From assembly GCF_964204865.1 (NCBI RefSeq), contig NC_135252.1, positions 2,046,001 to 2,110,000 on the forward strand: 64,000 nucleotides of DNA, read 5' to 3'. A program made the translations under genes and the position numbers. The first letter of the stretch is position 1. Each line of letters opens with the position of its first letter. Below, in pieces: positions 12,618 through 22,852 of the stretch. Source of the stretch: Styela clava (taxonomy: Eukaryota > Chordata > Ascidiacea > Stolidobranchia > Styelidae). Under the pieces are notes generated by a model that made no database searches, had not been told where the DNA came from, and worked only from the letters and a program-made list of their open reading frames with translations.

Positions 12618-13286
12618 ATCTCATGAACAGAAAGACTATCTTAAAAAAAACATTCATTGGAACTTTTGTAAAATTAAGCCTATTTAAAACTGTTTTCATG
12701 CTGGGCATTTTTTTCTGTTTTCTTTAACCATACCTGATTGATGATTTACAACAATTTCTTTCCTATATTTGTTTAGTAATTTAGTTGGTGATGGTTCTGA
12801 GAAGGTAAAGAAATGCAGTAATCAGTAGCAACAGCAGTCTGATAAAAATTGGAGGCTAGATAACCATTGTCATAAAGATTCAGAAGCAGGAATGTTTTTC
12901 ATTGTAAAAATAAGCTCACAAAAAATGTCAAAAACATTGTAAAAGGGAATTATTGACGTTCATCAATGATAAGTTGCCCCTACAATAACATAATAAAGGG
13001 GCCCTAAGTCCAATAAAATTGTTTCTAGTCCAGAAAACTGAGAGCCAAAAAGGGTTAAGTCCAAAGAACTCCCCAAAAAAAAATTGGGGGGGGAGCACAA
13101 ATTTTTTTATACCATTAAAATATGCTCTTCATTGTAACTTTGGTGGACCATAAAAACCAGGCATCCTTGATGTAAGGTATTAGAGAAATATAAAAAAAGA
13201 AACAAAAAAAAAACGTTTTTTGCGTTTTTCTCAAAACTAGAAAAATGGACTTAGCCCAATTTGGATTTCATGCGTCGATAGACTTT

Positions 13287-15235
13287 CAGTCCAGCGGATA
13301 AGACCTCAAAAATGATGGAATTGTGCATTTTAGGAAGCAAGCATGAAACTTGGCACACATGTACAGTAGCATATTCTGATTAATTTTGGATATGGTGCCA
13401 TCCATGAAAATACTTCGTTGCCATGGAAACGAGGCATCATCCGTATTGCTATTAAAGGGAAATAAACATTACTTTAGGAAAGGATATTTTCAAGATAAGT
13501 AAACCGATGTGTATATAAGAAGTGAAGAATATGATCAGAAGTGCATTTTGACAATTTCCCTTGATAACAGAATACCTGTTACCATGGAAACGAGGTATCG
13601 TTATCGACCAAACATAATTATAAGTCGCACAACCTGTATTTGCTGTTATTGTCATGGATCACAAATTAAGCTACATTCACTTTCAAAATGTAATTCCGTT
13701 TGTGCTCAATCAACTGCCATCGCCAATGGTATACTTTCAAACTCATAGCCACGTAAAGCTGGTGAAAATATAAAAATATATATCTCATAACTGACGGATT
13801 ACTGTTATCTTGGAGCTATCATATCGTCATCATATATTTTAATAAAAATAAATCCATTCTCTTAACTCTGGCATTAGTATTTCAGTCAGATAAAAACAGA
13901 TAAATTGCAGCACATTTCAGCTCAAACCCGGCTGAAATCGTTGATTATTCTAATCTATATCTAAGGTCGCCTTATGTAAGCGCTACAAAAAGAAATAAAT
14001 AGAAAAACGATTGAAATAATTATATTTTCCAAAAATATATTCCACAAAGACTCCCCAATAACTAGTGGGGGGAATTTTACTATTTAGATATATACTCCTG
14101 CACTTTTGGATGCAAGCATGTGGGTGTGTTTATTTGGAGCAAAGCAACAGAGGTTTCACAAAATTTACCTGATTCTACAGAGATGGGGATGGGAAAAAGT
14201 AGGAGACAAATTTTTACCAAAATGGATGACTATCCCTGAAGGAGCAAAAATTTGCACAGAGCTGATTCATTGTGGCTGCAAGAAAGGTTGTGCTGCTCGC
14301 TGCAAATGTTTCCGTGCTGATTTAGCATGTACACCACTATGTTTCTGTGATGGGGATTGCAGAAATAACGACTGACATTGCAAAATATTTGGGGGATGCT
14401 ACTGTACATGTATGCCAAGTTTCATGCTTGCATCCAAAAGTGCAGGAGTATATATCTAAATAGTAAAATTGCCCCCACTAGTTATTGGGGAGTCTTTTTG
14501 GAAAATATAATTATTCCAATCGTTTTTCTATTTATTTCGTTTTGTAGCACTTACATAAAGCGACGTTAGATATAGATTAGAATAATCAACGATTCCAGCC
14601 GAGTTTGAGCTGAAATGTAATGCAAGTTTTCCGTTTTATCTGACTGAGATACTAATGCCAGAGTTAGGAAAATGAATTTATCTTTATTAAAATATATGAT
14701 GACGATATGATAGCTCCAAGATAACAATAATCCGTCAGCTATGAGATATATATTTTATATTTTCACCAGCTTTACGTGGCTATGAGTTTAAAAGTATACC
14801 ATTGGCGATGTCAGTTGATTGAGTACAAAAGGAATTACATTTTGAAAGTGAATGTAGCTTAATTAATTTGTGATTCATGACAATAATAGAGATACAAATT
14901 GTGCGACAAATAATCGCGTTTGGTCGATAATGATTCCTCGTTTCCATGGTAACCAGGTATTCTGTTATCAAGGGAAATTGTCAAAATGCACTTCTGATCA
15001 TATTCTTCACTTCTTATATACACATCGGTTCACTTTTCTTGAAAATATCCTTTTATAAAGTAATGTTCTTTTTACTTAAATAGCAATACGGATGATGCCT
15101 CGTTTCCATGACAACGAGGTATTTCCTCGGATGGCACCATATCCAAAATTGATCAGGGGATGCTACTGTACATGTGTGCCAAGTTTCATGCTTGCTTCCA
15201 AAAGTGCATGATTTTAGCTCTTATCCGCTGGACTA
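13287..15235. mobile_element. Foldback-type element with 0.8-kb inverted arms, TTT target duplication
   Basis: Left arm about 13287-14120 is the imperfect reverse complement of right arm about 14423-15235; ends are CAGTCCAGCGGATAAG and its complement. The spacer (~300 bp) holds a Cys-rich coding fragment. Flanking TTT at 13284-13286 and 15236-15238; removing the element and one TTT joins the LINE codons ATA GAC TTT GGA ATT TTC, as expected for an uninterrupted RT. The ~50-bp terminal motif (TACTGTACATG, CAAGTTTCATGCTTGC) recurs at the inner edge of the right arm (14395-14444), hinting at two inverted copies or an internal duplication. Confidence 0.8.
14106..14375 (+). pseudogene. Cys-rich (CXC/tesmin-like) protein fragment in the foldback loop
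   Basis: Open frame of 89 codons; the clear domain is the C-terminal half: a WGWEKVGDKFLPKW block followed by CGCKKGCAARCKCFRADLAC and then CFCDGDC. The Cys spacing resembles tesmin/TSO1 CXC domains that form the tail of transposon-derived proteins in several invertebrates (family knowledge, not checked). No catalytic domain is present, so this is probably the surviving 3' end of a transposase-like gene trapped between the arms. The first ~20 codons are arm sequence, not domain. Confidence 0.5.
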
Positions 15236-15238
15236 TTT

Positions 15239-15355
15239 GGAATTTTCCCTCAAGTTTCACCGATGTATAAATCTGGGGATAAAGAATGTACATCAAATTA
15301 TCGTCCAATATCAGTTCTATCCCCATTGACTTTGGTATTTGAAAAGCTTTTACAT
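15239..15355 (+). pseudogene. LINE ORF2, RT middle fragment
   Basis: Reads GIFPSSFTDV, then after a small deletion/frameshift KSGDKECTSNYRPISVLSP and FEKLLHAR, a canonical CR1/L2 RT stretch. It is continuous with 9215/13282-13286 on the left and with 17895 on the right once the foldback and hAT elements are removed. Confidence 0.85.
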
Positions 15356-15369
15356 GCTAGAGACAGACT

Positions 15370-17886
15370 CAGGGATGTCCAACCTTTTAATTCAATGGGC
15401 CGCATTGCAAACTTAAATATTTAACTGGGCCGCAAAACCACCTCTTAATACAATTTAATGGAAAAATTACAATATAAAACAAAACCACGTGAATACAGTT
15501 TATTTACATTATTACAACGTTGTAAATATTGTAATGTTTATATGTAGCTATACATAAAAAACACAATAAATTTAATTAATCAATATTAAATCAATGAGAC
15601 TTTTGACTTTGTCTTCCAGCCATAATGTTTTCAATATTTGCATCGAAGGATGCATTCTTAATTCTAAGAATGTTTGCTAAATGTCTATCAGTCAACCTGT
15701 TTCTTTCTGCAGTTTTAATGTTTTTCATGCTTGAAAAAAACTGCTCGCAAGAGTATGTACTTCCCCACATACATAATAATTTTCTGGATAAATTTAGAAT
15801 TTGATTGAATTCATTTTTGAGAGAATGCAATTTCTTATAAAATGAAGGAAGTGTGTTCTCCCTGTGAAAAGTTTTTAAACCTTCCCGACTTTGCAGCTCA
15901 ATCAGTTCAAGTTGGTACTCCACTGGTGCTTTATCATATTCAAATGAAAATGGATCACTAAACAATTTTAACTCAATTTCAATCTTTCTAAAGTCAGAAA
16001 ATCTAATCGTAAACTCTCCAAGCAAATCCTCACATAATTTAGTATATTTTTCATAGTTTACAGAAAACTTTTTTTCTCTTTCAGATAGACTACGGAAGTG
16101 TACAATTTTACCAGCTTTTAGCTGTGCTATAAAAAGTTCCAATTTCTTTGTGAAACTAGTTATTCGCTCAAACATTGAGGAACATAATTGGTCCTTTCCT
16201 TGTAAATGCAAATTAAGTTCAGCTAATACTTAATTCAGCTAATACTAATACTAATACAGTGATGTCTACAAAGAAAGATAAATCATTCAACCATTCTTCA
16301 TTTTCTAAAAAATCCACATTTTGCTTCTTTTTTTCCAAGAACACTTTTATTTCAGGCAACAATAACTGAAATCTTTTTAAGGTTGCTGCTTTACTGAGCC
16401 ATCTAACTTTTGAGAAATATACTACGTCTTCATATTCACTGCCAACTTCGTCCAAGAATGCTTTAAATTCGCGATGATTTAAACCCCGTGATCTGATGAA
16501 ATTAACAGCCTTGACAAGATCAGTCATCAAATGTTTCATATTTAGCTTTTGAGCACATAATTGTTGTTGATGTATCAAGCAATGGTAACTGAGAATCTCA
16601 TGATCAACAGATTCTTTAAATAAACTAATAAAACCATTGTGTTGACCAGTCAGGGCAGGAGCACCATCAGTTGTAATTGAATAAATGTTTTTCCTATCAA
16701 TATTGAATTTATCTAATGACAAATTAACAATCTCATATATGTCCTTGCCTCTTGTTGTGCCCTTTATGTGACACAAGTCCAACATTTCTTCAATAATATT
16801 GAAATTTTCATCAATTCCTCTAATGAAAATAACTAATTGTGCAGTATCACTTTGGTCAATACTTTCATCCAACGCTAAACTGTAAAGAACGCATGCAGAT
16901 AATTTGTCCTTCAGTATGCCTTCAATATTATCACCCAAGTCATCAATTGTCTGATGTGATAGACATGCTTCCTTTACTAAATTCACCTTGTCTGGACAGT
17001 ACTCATTAAAAGCAATAACAATGCATTCTTTTATTAATTCTCCATCAATAAGAGGTTTTCCTTTCTTAGCTAATTTCTCAGCTATAAGGTAACTAACTTT
17101 TGTACATGTTCCACTTTTAACAATATGTTTTTGAAGATTAGCTTGTTGTGAGCTAATTGCCTTTGTCAATTCTTCAATTTTCGTTTTTCTTCTTTCTTCA
17201 TTAAATGTCTGATATTCTGACTCATGTTTCGAAACATAATGACGTCTGACATTGTATTCCTTGCATACGCTAATCTTATCATTACATATAAGACATGTTA
17301 TATTGCCAAATAACTCGGTCACAAAATATTTTTCCGTCCATTGGATATTAAATTTCCTCTTTTCTTCTGCTATTTTCCTTTTTTTAGTAATAGATTCCAT
17401 GGCCATATAAATATAAAATTTTCATTACTTAAGATAGTTCTCTGAAAAAGAAATTAACCATTAATAGGTGTACTGAGCCGTAGTTTACTGAAAATGCATT
17501 TATTTCAACAATAAAGAAAATTTAAATGATTAAGCACTTACTTTTGAGAGATATAGTCTGCACACCGCCACAGCCAAAACAACACTGTCGAGAACAAAGA
17601 CTTGCGAACGGCATGGCGAGTAGCTGGTGGCGGCGCACCAGAGCGCGAGAAAAAATACATACGGGAGTTTCAATTTGGTCGCTACAATTATTTTATTTAT
17701 TAAATATAAATTATTTTTTGACTAAATTACAATAAATATATTTTGACTAAATTACATGAAGACTCTCGTGCTCATTACTTCATAAATTTGCTAAAAAAAA
17801 TTTTTTTAATGATTCGTTAGTGGGCCGCATCCAAACATTAAGTGGGCCGCAATGCGGCCCACGGGCCGCAGGTTGGACATCCCGGT
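15370..17886 (-). mobile_element. hAT transposon (2.5 kb) inserted in LINE reverse transcriptase
   Basis: Ends CAGGGATGTCCAACC and GGTTGGACATCCCGGT, with GGGCCGCA-rich subterminal repeats near both ends. Right flank GCTAGACT (17887-17894); the left copy at 15356-15369 reads GCTAGAGACAGACT, the same octamer interrupted by about six extra bases. Removing the element restores the LINE codons for LHARLTEFI. Encodes a near-complete transposase on the minus strand. Confidence 0.85.
15591..17406 (-). pseudogene. hAT transposase, BED finger, ZBED5/GTF2IRD2-like; single frameshift
   Basis: Frame 1: 17406-16219 (395 codons). Frame 2: 16211-15591 (206 codons). N-terminal BED-type finger (CLICND...H...H, about residues 38-60), then the DDE/RNase H region with LALDESIDQSD (first acidic residues), TTDGAPALTG (second) and SYHCLIHQQQLC. 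The second piece ends with the hAT dimerisation block (STYSCEQFFSSMKNIK...LTDRHLANILRI). The break lies in a local duplication of a TTAGCTGAA-containing unit at about 16211-16255. Otherwise ~600 codons, the usual family length, so the copy is young. Confidence 0.85.
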
Positions 17887-17894
17887 GCTAGACT

Positions 17895-18854
17895 AACCGA
17901 ATTCATTGAAAGACATCGCATTATAAACAAATCCCAGTTTGGGTTCCAAAAATAACACTCCACTAATCATGCAATTCTCGATATGATTTCTTATTTCTAT
18001 GATAAGTTAGAGAGAAGGGAATTTAGAAGTGCAATTTTTCTTGACCTTAAAAAGGCATTCGATACCGTTGACCATAGCATACTAGTTAGAAAAAGGAGCC
18101 ATTATGGTTTTCGCGGCCACGCGTCAAAATTTTTCCAGAGCTATCTGAGTTCCCGCCAGCAGTGTGTAAAAATCGGATCAAGTTACTCCGAACTTGCAAC
18201 TGTACAATGTGGAATTCCACAGGGTTCGATAATTGGCCCGTTAATGTTTCTCCTTTTCGTCAATGATCTTCCGCACGCCACTAACTTGCTTGTCAAACTC
18301 TTTGCTGATGATACCGGATTGTTTGGAAGTTCAGCTTCTCCGAGCGATTTGGAATTGTGTATGAACTCTGAAAGGGATAAAATTTCAACTTGGATGACAA
18401 ACAATAAACTCAGATTAATGTCGAAAAATCTAAATGCCCATTGATTAGCCACAAAAATAATGGTAAAAATAAAATTCGACTTGAGATTAACATTAATGAA
18501 TCTCTACACGAAAATGTGGACTCATTCAAATACCTTGGCATCCACATTGATGATCAATTGAAATGGGCCACCCATATTAACTATGTTGCTGGAAAGCTGG
18601 CCTGTGCAACTGGTATGTTATACAAACTTCTTACTTTGCCAGTTCTTCGAATGGTCTATTTTTCTCTTTTTCAGTCATATCTACAGTATGGTATCATATC
18701 ATGGGGTAACGCATCGACTACTCTCCTTAAAAGATTGGAGGTTTTACAAAACAAAGCAGTTCGATCCATATGTAACGCACCATTTCGGTCTAGACTAGAC
18801 CCTTTATACCACAGATGTGGAATAATTAAACTTGGTCATATTCATGAATTTTAG
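17895..18854 (+). pseudogene. LINE ORF2, RT catalytic part and C-terminus
   Basis: LTEFIERHRI..QFGFQK, a TAA stop near 17955, then an open frame from 17983: FLDLKKAFDTVDHSIL, QCGIPQGSIIGPLMF and the catalytic box LFADDTGLF. A frameshift near 18440 leads to 18441-18854 (FKYLGIHIDDQLKW...SYLQYGIISWGNA...LQNKAVR), the thumb/connection region, ending at TAG 18852-18854. Degraded C-terminal remnants continue to about 19010. Confidence 0.85.
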
Positions 18855-19824
18855 ATATTGAAACTCATGCACCAGTATTTTGATGACAAACTTCCCATGG
18901 CATTCACTGAATTTTTTACGAAGCAGAGTAATATCCATATCTTACTCAAACAGATCGGCTTCATCAGGTTCACTCCATTTCCCATCCGAGAATATCTGCT
19001 ACATTAATAGTTGATTCAAGAATCGTTCAGAGTGGAGCGCGATAGCTTATTGCCCTTATTCTACGTTCTCTATTATTTTCAAATGATCTGGCCGTTTTAT
19101 CTTTTTCTCTTCATTATGTGCATTATATACATACAATAGTTAGTTTGTAATCCTCATTGAACTCTATCAATTTTTTGTAAGAGTCTCCAAAATTGCATTT
19201 TTGCCTTATCTTGCTTTTAGTTGCATATTCCACCAAACTTGCCTTTCCTATAATTTTTCTGTGCTTTTATCTTCCTTTACTTGCATTTTTATTAGTTGTT
19301 AGTAATAGACCTCAGTCATTTAAAACCCATCCTACGCGCAAAAATAAGTGATGTAAAAAATTTTTTTTTAACATTAGCTCTTATGGGAGATGTGATCACC
19401 AGAGCACAAATTTGCGTTTTTTGGGATTTTCATGATATGTTTCATCGTATACGTGTGTAGTTTTGAGGGATAGAATATTTTTTACAATATTTTTATCATG
19501 ATAAACATGGTCAAGATATTTGATAATCGTTCATTAAAATTTTAATGATCGCGGTGTTTCCGATGACGTCATTCTCACTAGACCATGAGATTCTGCCAAC
19601 GCGCCGTGCTCTGTGGAAACTGCTTGTGATAACAGAATACTGAAATACCGGTACCGGGACCACAACTGGCATTCAACGAAAGACCTATTTTGGTTTTTAT
19701 ATATTTCATGAATTCCATGTAACTATGTATATTTCTGGTACACTTTTCAAAATTCAATGGCCTAACTCAGTTCATATGTTGAGTCTTGCTGACACCATGT
19801 ACCTATCCCAAAATTGGTGATGTT

Positions 19825-20277
19825 CAGGGCTGGATTTAGACCACGAGAGGCCCCTTCATATTTTTGAGCTCAGAATTTCTCTCTAAACAACACCACGTGT
19901 CATTGCTTAAAATTTAAAAATATGAGTGCATTAAATTTTTCATTCTCCCCATTCATGGGTGTGAATTTTTAATTAAAGGAATAAAAATTTACTTGAGGCA
20001 GTTTTGCTTTCAATTTCTTCGATCAAACAACCGCTACAGCCATACTTTAACATAGAAACTTCCAGCAGAATGCGCATAATAATAATTTCCCTTTTTATGA
20101 GGCTGTGGTTGAAGCCAGTTGTGTACAGAATTTTCGACTCTGAAAAGCCTGATATGTATATATATACGTTTCGTAGGGTTCAAACTTGTCAAGTTTTCAA
20201 AAGAATTACAAACTTCGAAACCGAATTTCGAGGCTCTAGGTTTCAGCCTGCCTAGCCTATTGGTAAATCCAGCCCTG
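19825..20277. mobile_element. hAT-type MITE (453 bp) nested in the long-TIR element
   Basis: Ends CAGGGCTGGATTTAGACC and GGTAAATCCAGCCCTG. Flanks GTGATGTT (19817-19824) and GTGATGGT (20278-20285) form an 8-bp TSD with one mismatch. No coding capacity recognised. Confidence 0.8.
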
Positions 20278-21271
20278 GTGATGGTCCCTACAGCAAATTT
20301 CTGGCCCTAATCACTCAGCAGATTGAAATAAATGATTTTCAGCATTTATTTGCAAAGATAGATATTTTAAATAAACATATAGTTCAACTTAAAGCCTGTA
20401 TAATGATATTATAAATAAATGTCCCATTATTACTGCATTGTGAGAAGGCTTTCCACACTATCAAGTCTATAAGGTTTTGGCGTCTTCAAATGTCTCAGAT
20501 GGAAACTTCAGTCTTCATTTCGCATATTCTTTTCATTAATGCCATTAGCATTTGAAGCTTGACTGATTCCAATGTACCTTTTCCATTGTTGTTTAATGTG
20601 ATAGCCTAAACGTGACTTTAAGTTTTTTTCTCACTTCAATCATCACATGTTTGAATACCCGAGCTGACTTCTACTGATTTGTTATTAGTTTATAATTTTT
20701 TTTTTATAAATTAACTGTCGTACTTGCTAAGTGTCCACTAAGTGAAAATCTACAAAAAAAAAGCAGTGGTTTAATAATAACTACATGTTTAACCGAATCC
20801 AAAAATATTCCGTAACTTAGTCAACCCTTATCGCTCCCCAGTCTATACCGAATACCTGTGTGTTTTGTATATAATTTTTATTGATTCAATGCTTGTATTC
20901 TGGTTGATGAAATAAATCTCTCTCTCGTATTCAGTCATGTTTTTTAACCTTGTTAGGAGACCGGTATTGTACCATCATAGGTTGGAGATATTCATCTTTT
21001 TTGTATACCGGTACCGTACAACTTATCCTGCCTATTGGCAGGCTGGCCAACATTTTTGTTCGTAGGCCTATTTCAGTATTTACTAAATAATTTAGTTTTC
21101 ACCTCTTGCAACCTTGGTACGGTACCGGTAGTTTAAATAACACGTCAGCATGCCTTCAGTAAATGATTGCTAGCGGTACAGGTATAATTGCGTAAAACCA
21201 GTAAACAAACGTGATAGAAATGGTATGGGTTATAGATTGTCAATGTTAAACTCTTCCAGTACCGGTACCGT

Positions 21272-22190
21272 CAGGGTTGCCAGATCCCAGCGATCAAAAA
21301 AAGCCAAATCAAGACACAAAAAAAGCCAGGAAAAGCCAACAATTTTACCAAGTTCAAAAGCCCCATGATTAGTCAGATTTTAAGCCCTTGGCAACGTACT
21401 GATGATGATGAAGACGTAAAGCCATCATGTCATTCAGTGAGGCACACAAATAGAAAGTAAAGTTTCTATAGAACTGTAGAAGGTGAAATAAATATCAAGT
21501 GGACAGAATTATCTTACCATTCAATATATACAAGACAGGGTGCCGCTTCAGCATGTAATATACCTACATGTTTCTACTTAAACTTGTAATATACCTTAAA
21601 AAATTCTCCCTATATTGTATCTTACTATAGAAAAAATTTCACTTTTTAAATTTATAAATCATCAATTTTATTAAAAAATTATCTAACCCCGTGCCGCTCA
21701 CAGGTGGACCACTGATATCCAATTCAGTAATTTTAGCGTAGTTAATCACATCGTTCGTGAGACTAAATTTTGATTACTGCAATTACAGAATTAAACTAGA
21801 GCTCACATAAACCATATCAGGCATAATGAAAATTGAGTTATACAATTACTTTTCGGAAACAGAGCCAAAAACTGACAAATAACACGCAAAACTATAGCAG
21901 AAACTGCAATTATTTCTTATTGGGTATGGTTAAGAGTTAATGTAACAACACGGGAATCGATGCTCTAGGAAAGCCTGATGTTAAGTAGCTAAGTACAGGT
22001 TATAGGCTATTGTTCAGTTGTTACACACTAAATATTGTATTTCATATGATTTTAATAATAGACACTAGAATAGAGTTGGAAAAAGCCAAAAAAACGCCAA
22101 AAAGCCAAACGGAAATTCTGACGCCAAACGCGTTTGAAAAAAGCCAAAAATGGCAAATTTGGCGTTAAAAAAGCCAATATGGCAACCCTG
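21272..22190. mobile_element. hAT-type MITE (919 bp) nested in the long-TIR element
   Basis: Ends CAGGGTTGCCAGATCC and TGGCAACCCTG with AAAAAGCCAA-rich subtermini on both sides. Perfect 8-bp TSD GGTACCGT at 21264-21271 and 22191-22198. No transposase. Confidence 0.85.
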
Positions 22191-22559
22191 GGTACCGTAC
22201 ACAAAGCGACATTAGCCCGCATTTGCAGCGCATATCCCGCAGAGCACGGCGAGTTGGCAGAATCTCATGGTCTAGTGAGAAAGAAGTCATCGGAAACACC
22301 GCGATCATTAAAATTTTAATGAACGATTATCAAATATCTTGACCATGTTTATCAGGATAAAAATATCAAAAATAATGTAAAAAATATTCTATCCTCAAAA
22401 CTACACACGTATACGATGAAACATATCTAGAAAATCCCAAAAAATGCAAATTTCTGCTCTGGTGATCACAGTTCCCATAAGAGCTAATGTTAAAAAAAAA
22501 TATTTAAATCACTTTTATTTTTGCGTGTAGGATGGGTTTTAAATGACTAAGGTCTATTA

Positions 22560-22852
22560 TTCCGAGATAGTTACATTTTCTGTTTTACTGTGTCATAATC
22601 TCAAGTATTTCGAATGTCTATGTAATTGTATCAGTTGTGACTTATTCCTAGGATTTATTCATTTTATCCCTCAGTCAATTATGTTTATTCTAACCTGTAA
22701 TAGCGCTTTAGGTGTCGCTGCTTGAAGACCTTCTTAGGTCCCTCGCGACTCCGGTGAAGAAAAAAACATAATTAATACTGTAATTTATTCATTGTGTCAT
22801 TTTTTCGTTAGAAGTTGTTTTCTGTGATGACAAAATAAACGATTGATTGATA
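22560..22852 (+). other. LINE 3' UTR and tail
   Basis: Continues the LINE after the long-TIR element. Contains a GC-rich conserved-looking block (AGGTGTCGCTGCTTGAAGAC...CTCGCGACTCCGGTG) and ends in AATAAACGATTGATTGAT, a short ATTG repeat as in CR1/L2 tails. Host DNA appears to resume after about 22852. Confidence 0.6.

Larger units (their letters stand above)
9238..13255. repeat. Subterminal 9-mer repeats GCTAAGTCC clustered at both ends of the Sola-like element
   Basis: Exact GCTAAGTCC or its complement at 9238-9246, 9288-9296 (-), 9414-9422 (-), 9449-9457, 9510-9518 and 13247-13255 (-), plus near copies CCTAAGTCC (13003-13011) and TTAAGTCC (about 13055). None was noticed in the coding middle. 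Clusters like this are typical transposase-binding sites. Confidence 0.65.
9216..13277 (+). mobile_element. 4.06-kb DDE-type DNA transposon (Sola-like), ATAG target-site duplication
   Basis: Flanked by the 4-bp direct repeat ATAG (9212-9215 and 13278-13281). Ends are imperfect inverted repeats: left CGACGCCTCAAAACC..., right-end complement CGACGCATGAAATCC..., both leading into GCTAAGTCCA. Deleting element plus one TSD rejoins the LINE RT. Encodes a broken DUF7869-like transposase on the plus strand. A 4-bp TSD fits the Sola superfamily; that assignment is inference. It carries a 203-bp MITE at 11116-11318. Confidence 0.75.
19305..22557. mobile_element. 3.25-kb long-TIR DNA element, TA target duplication, in the LINE 3' UTR
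   Basis: Arms 19305-19617 and 22237-22557 are inverted repeats (~310 bp, ends ATAGACCTCAGTCATTTAAA / complement ATAGACCTTAGTCATTTAAA). Flanking TA at 19303-19304 and 22558-22559. No transposase ORF recognised. The middle holds two hAT MITEs (19825-20277, 21272-22190) and unassigned DNA, including an AATAAATCTCTCTCTC stretch near 20910 that looks like another retroelement 3' end. A TA TSD suggests a Tc1/mariner-type origin. Confidence 0.7.
6416..22852 (+). mobile_element. CR1/L2-type non-LTR retrotransposon (LINE), full-length but split by four direct insertions
   Basis: LINE segments: 6416-9215, 13282-13286, 15239-15369 (including the altered hAT TSD), 17887-19304 and 22558-22852. Together they give ORF1, ORF2 (PHD-like finger, APE-type endonuclease, reverse transcriptase) and a 3' UTR ending in a short ATTG-type tail (AATAAACGATTGATTGAT). 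The two ORFs, the HLNIRSL and GDWNID endonuclease motifs, and the DLKKAFDTVDH and FADDT RT motifs place it in the CR1/L2/Crack group; exact clade not determined. All ORFs are broken by frameshifts or stops, so it is dead. The insertions are listed separately. Confidence 0.85.

Noticed and set aside
22134-22319. 61-codon ORF across the end of a MITE and the right arm of the long-TIR element
   Set aside because: It crosses a transposon boundary and translates repeat sequence only.
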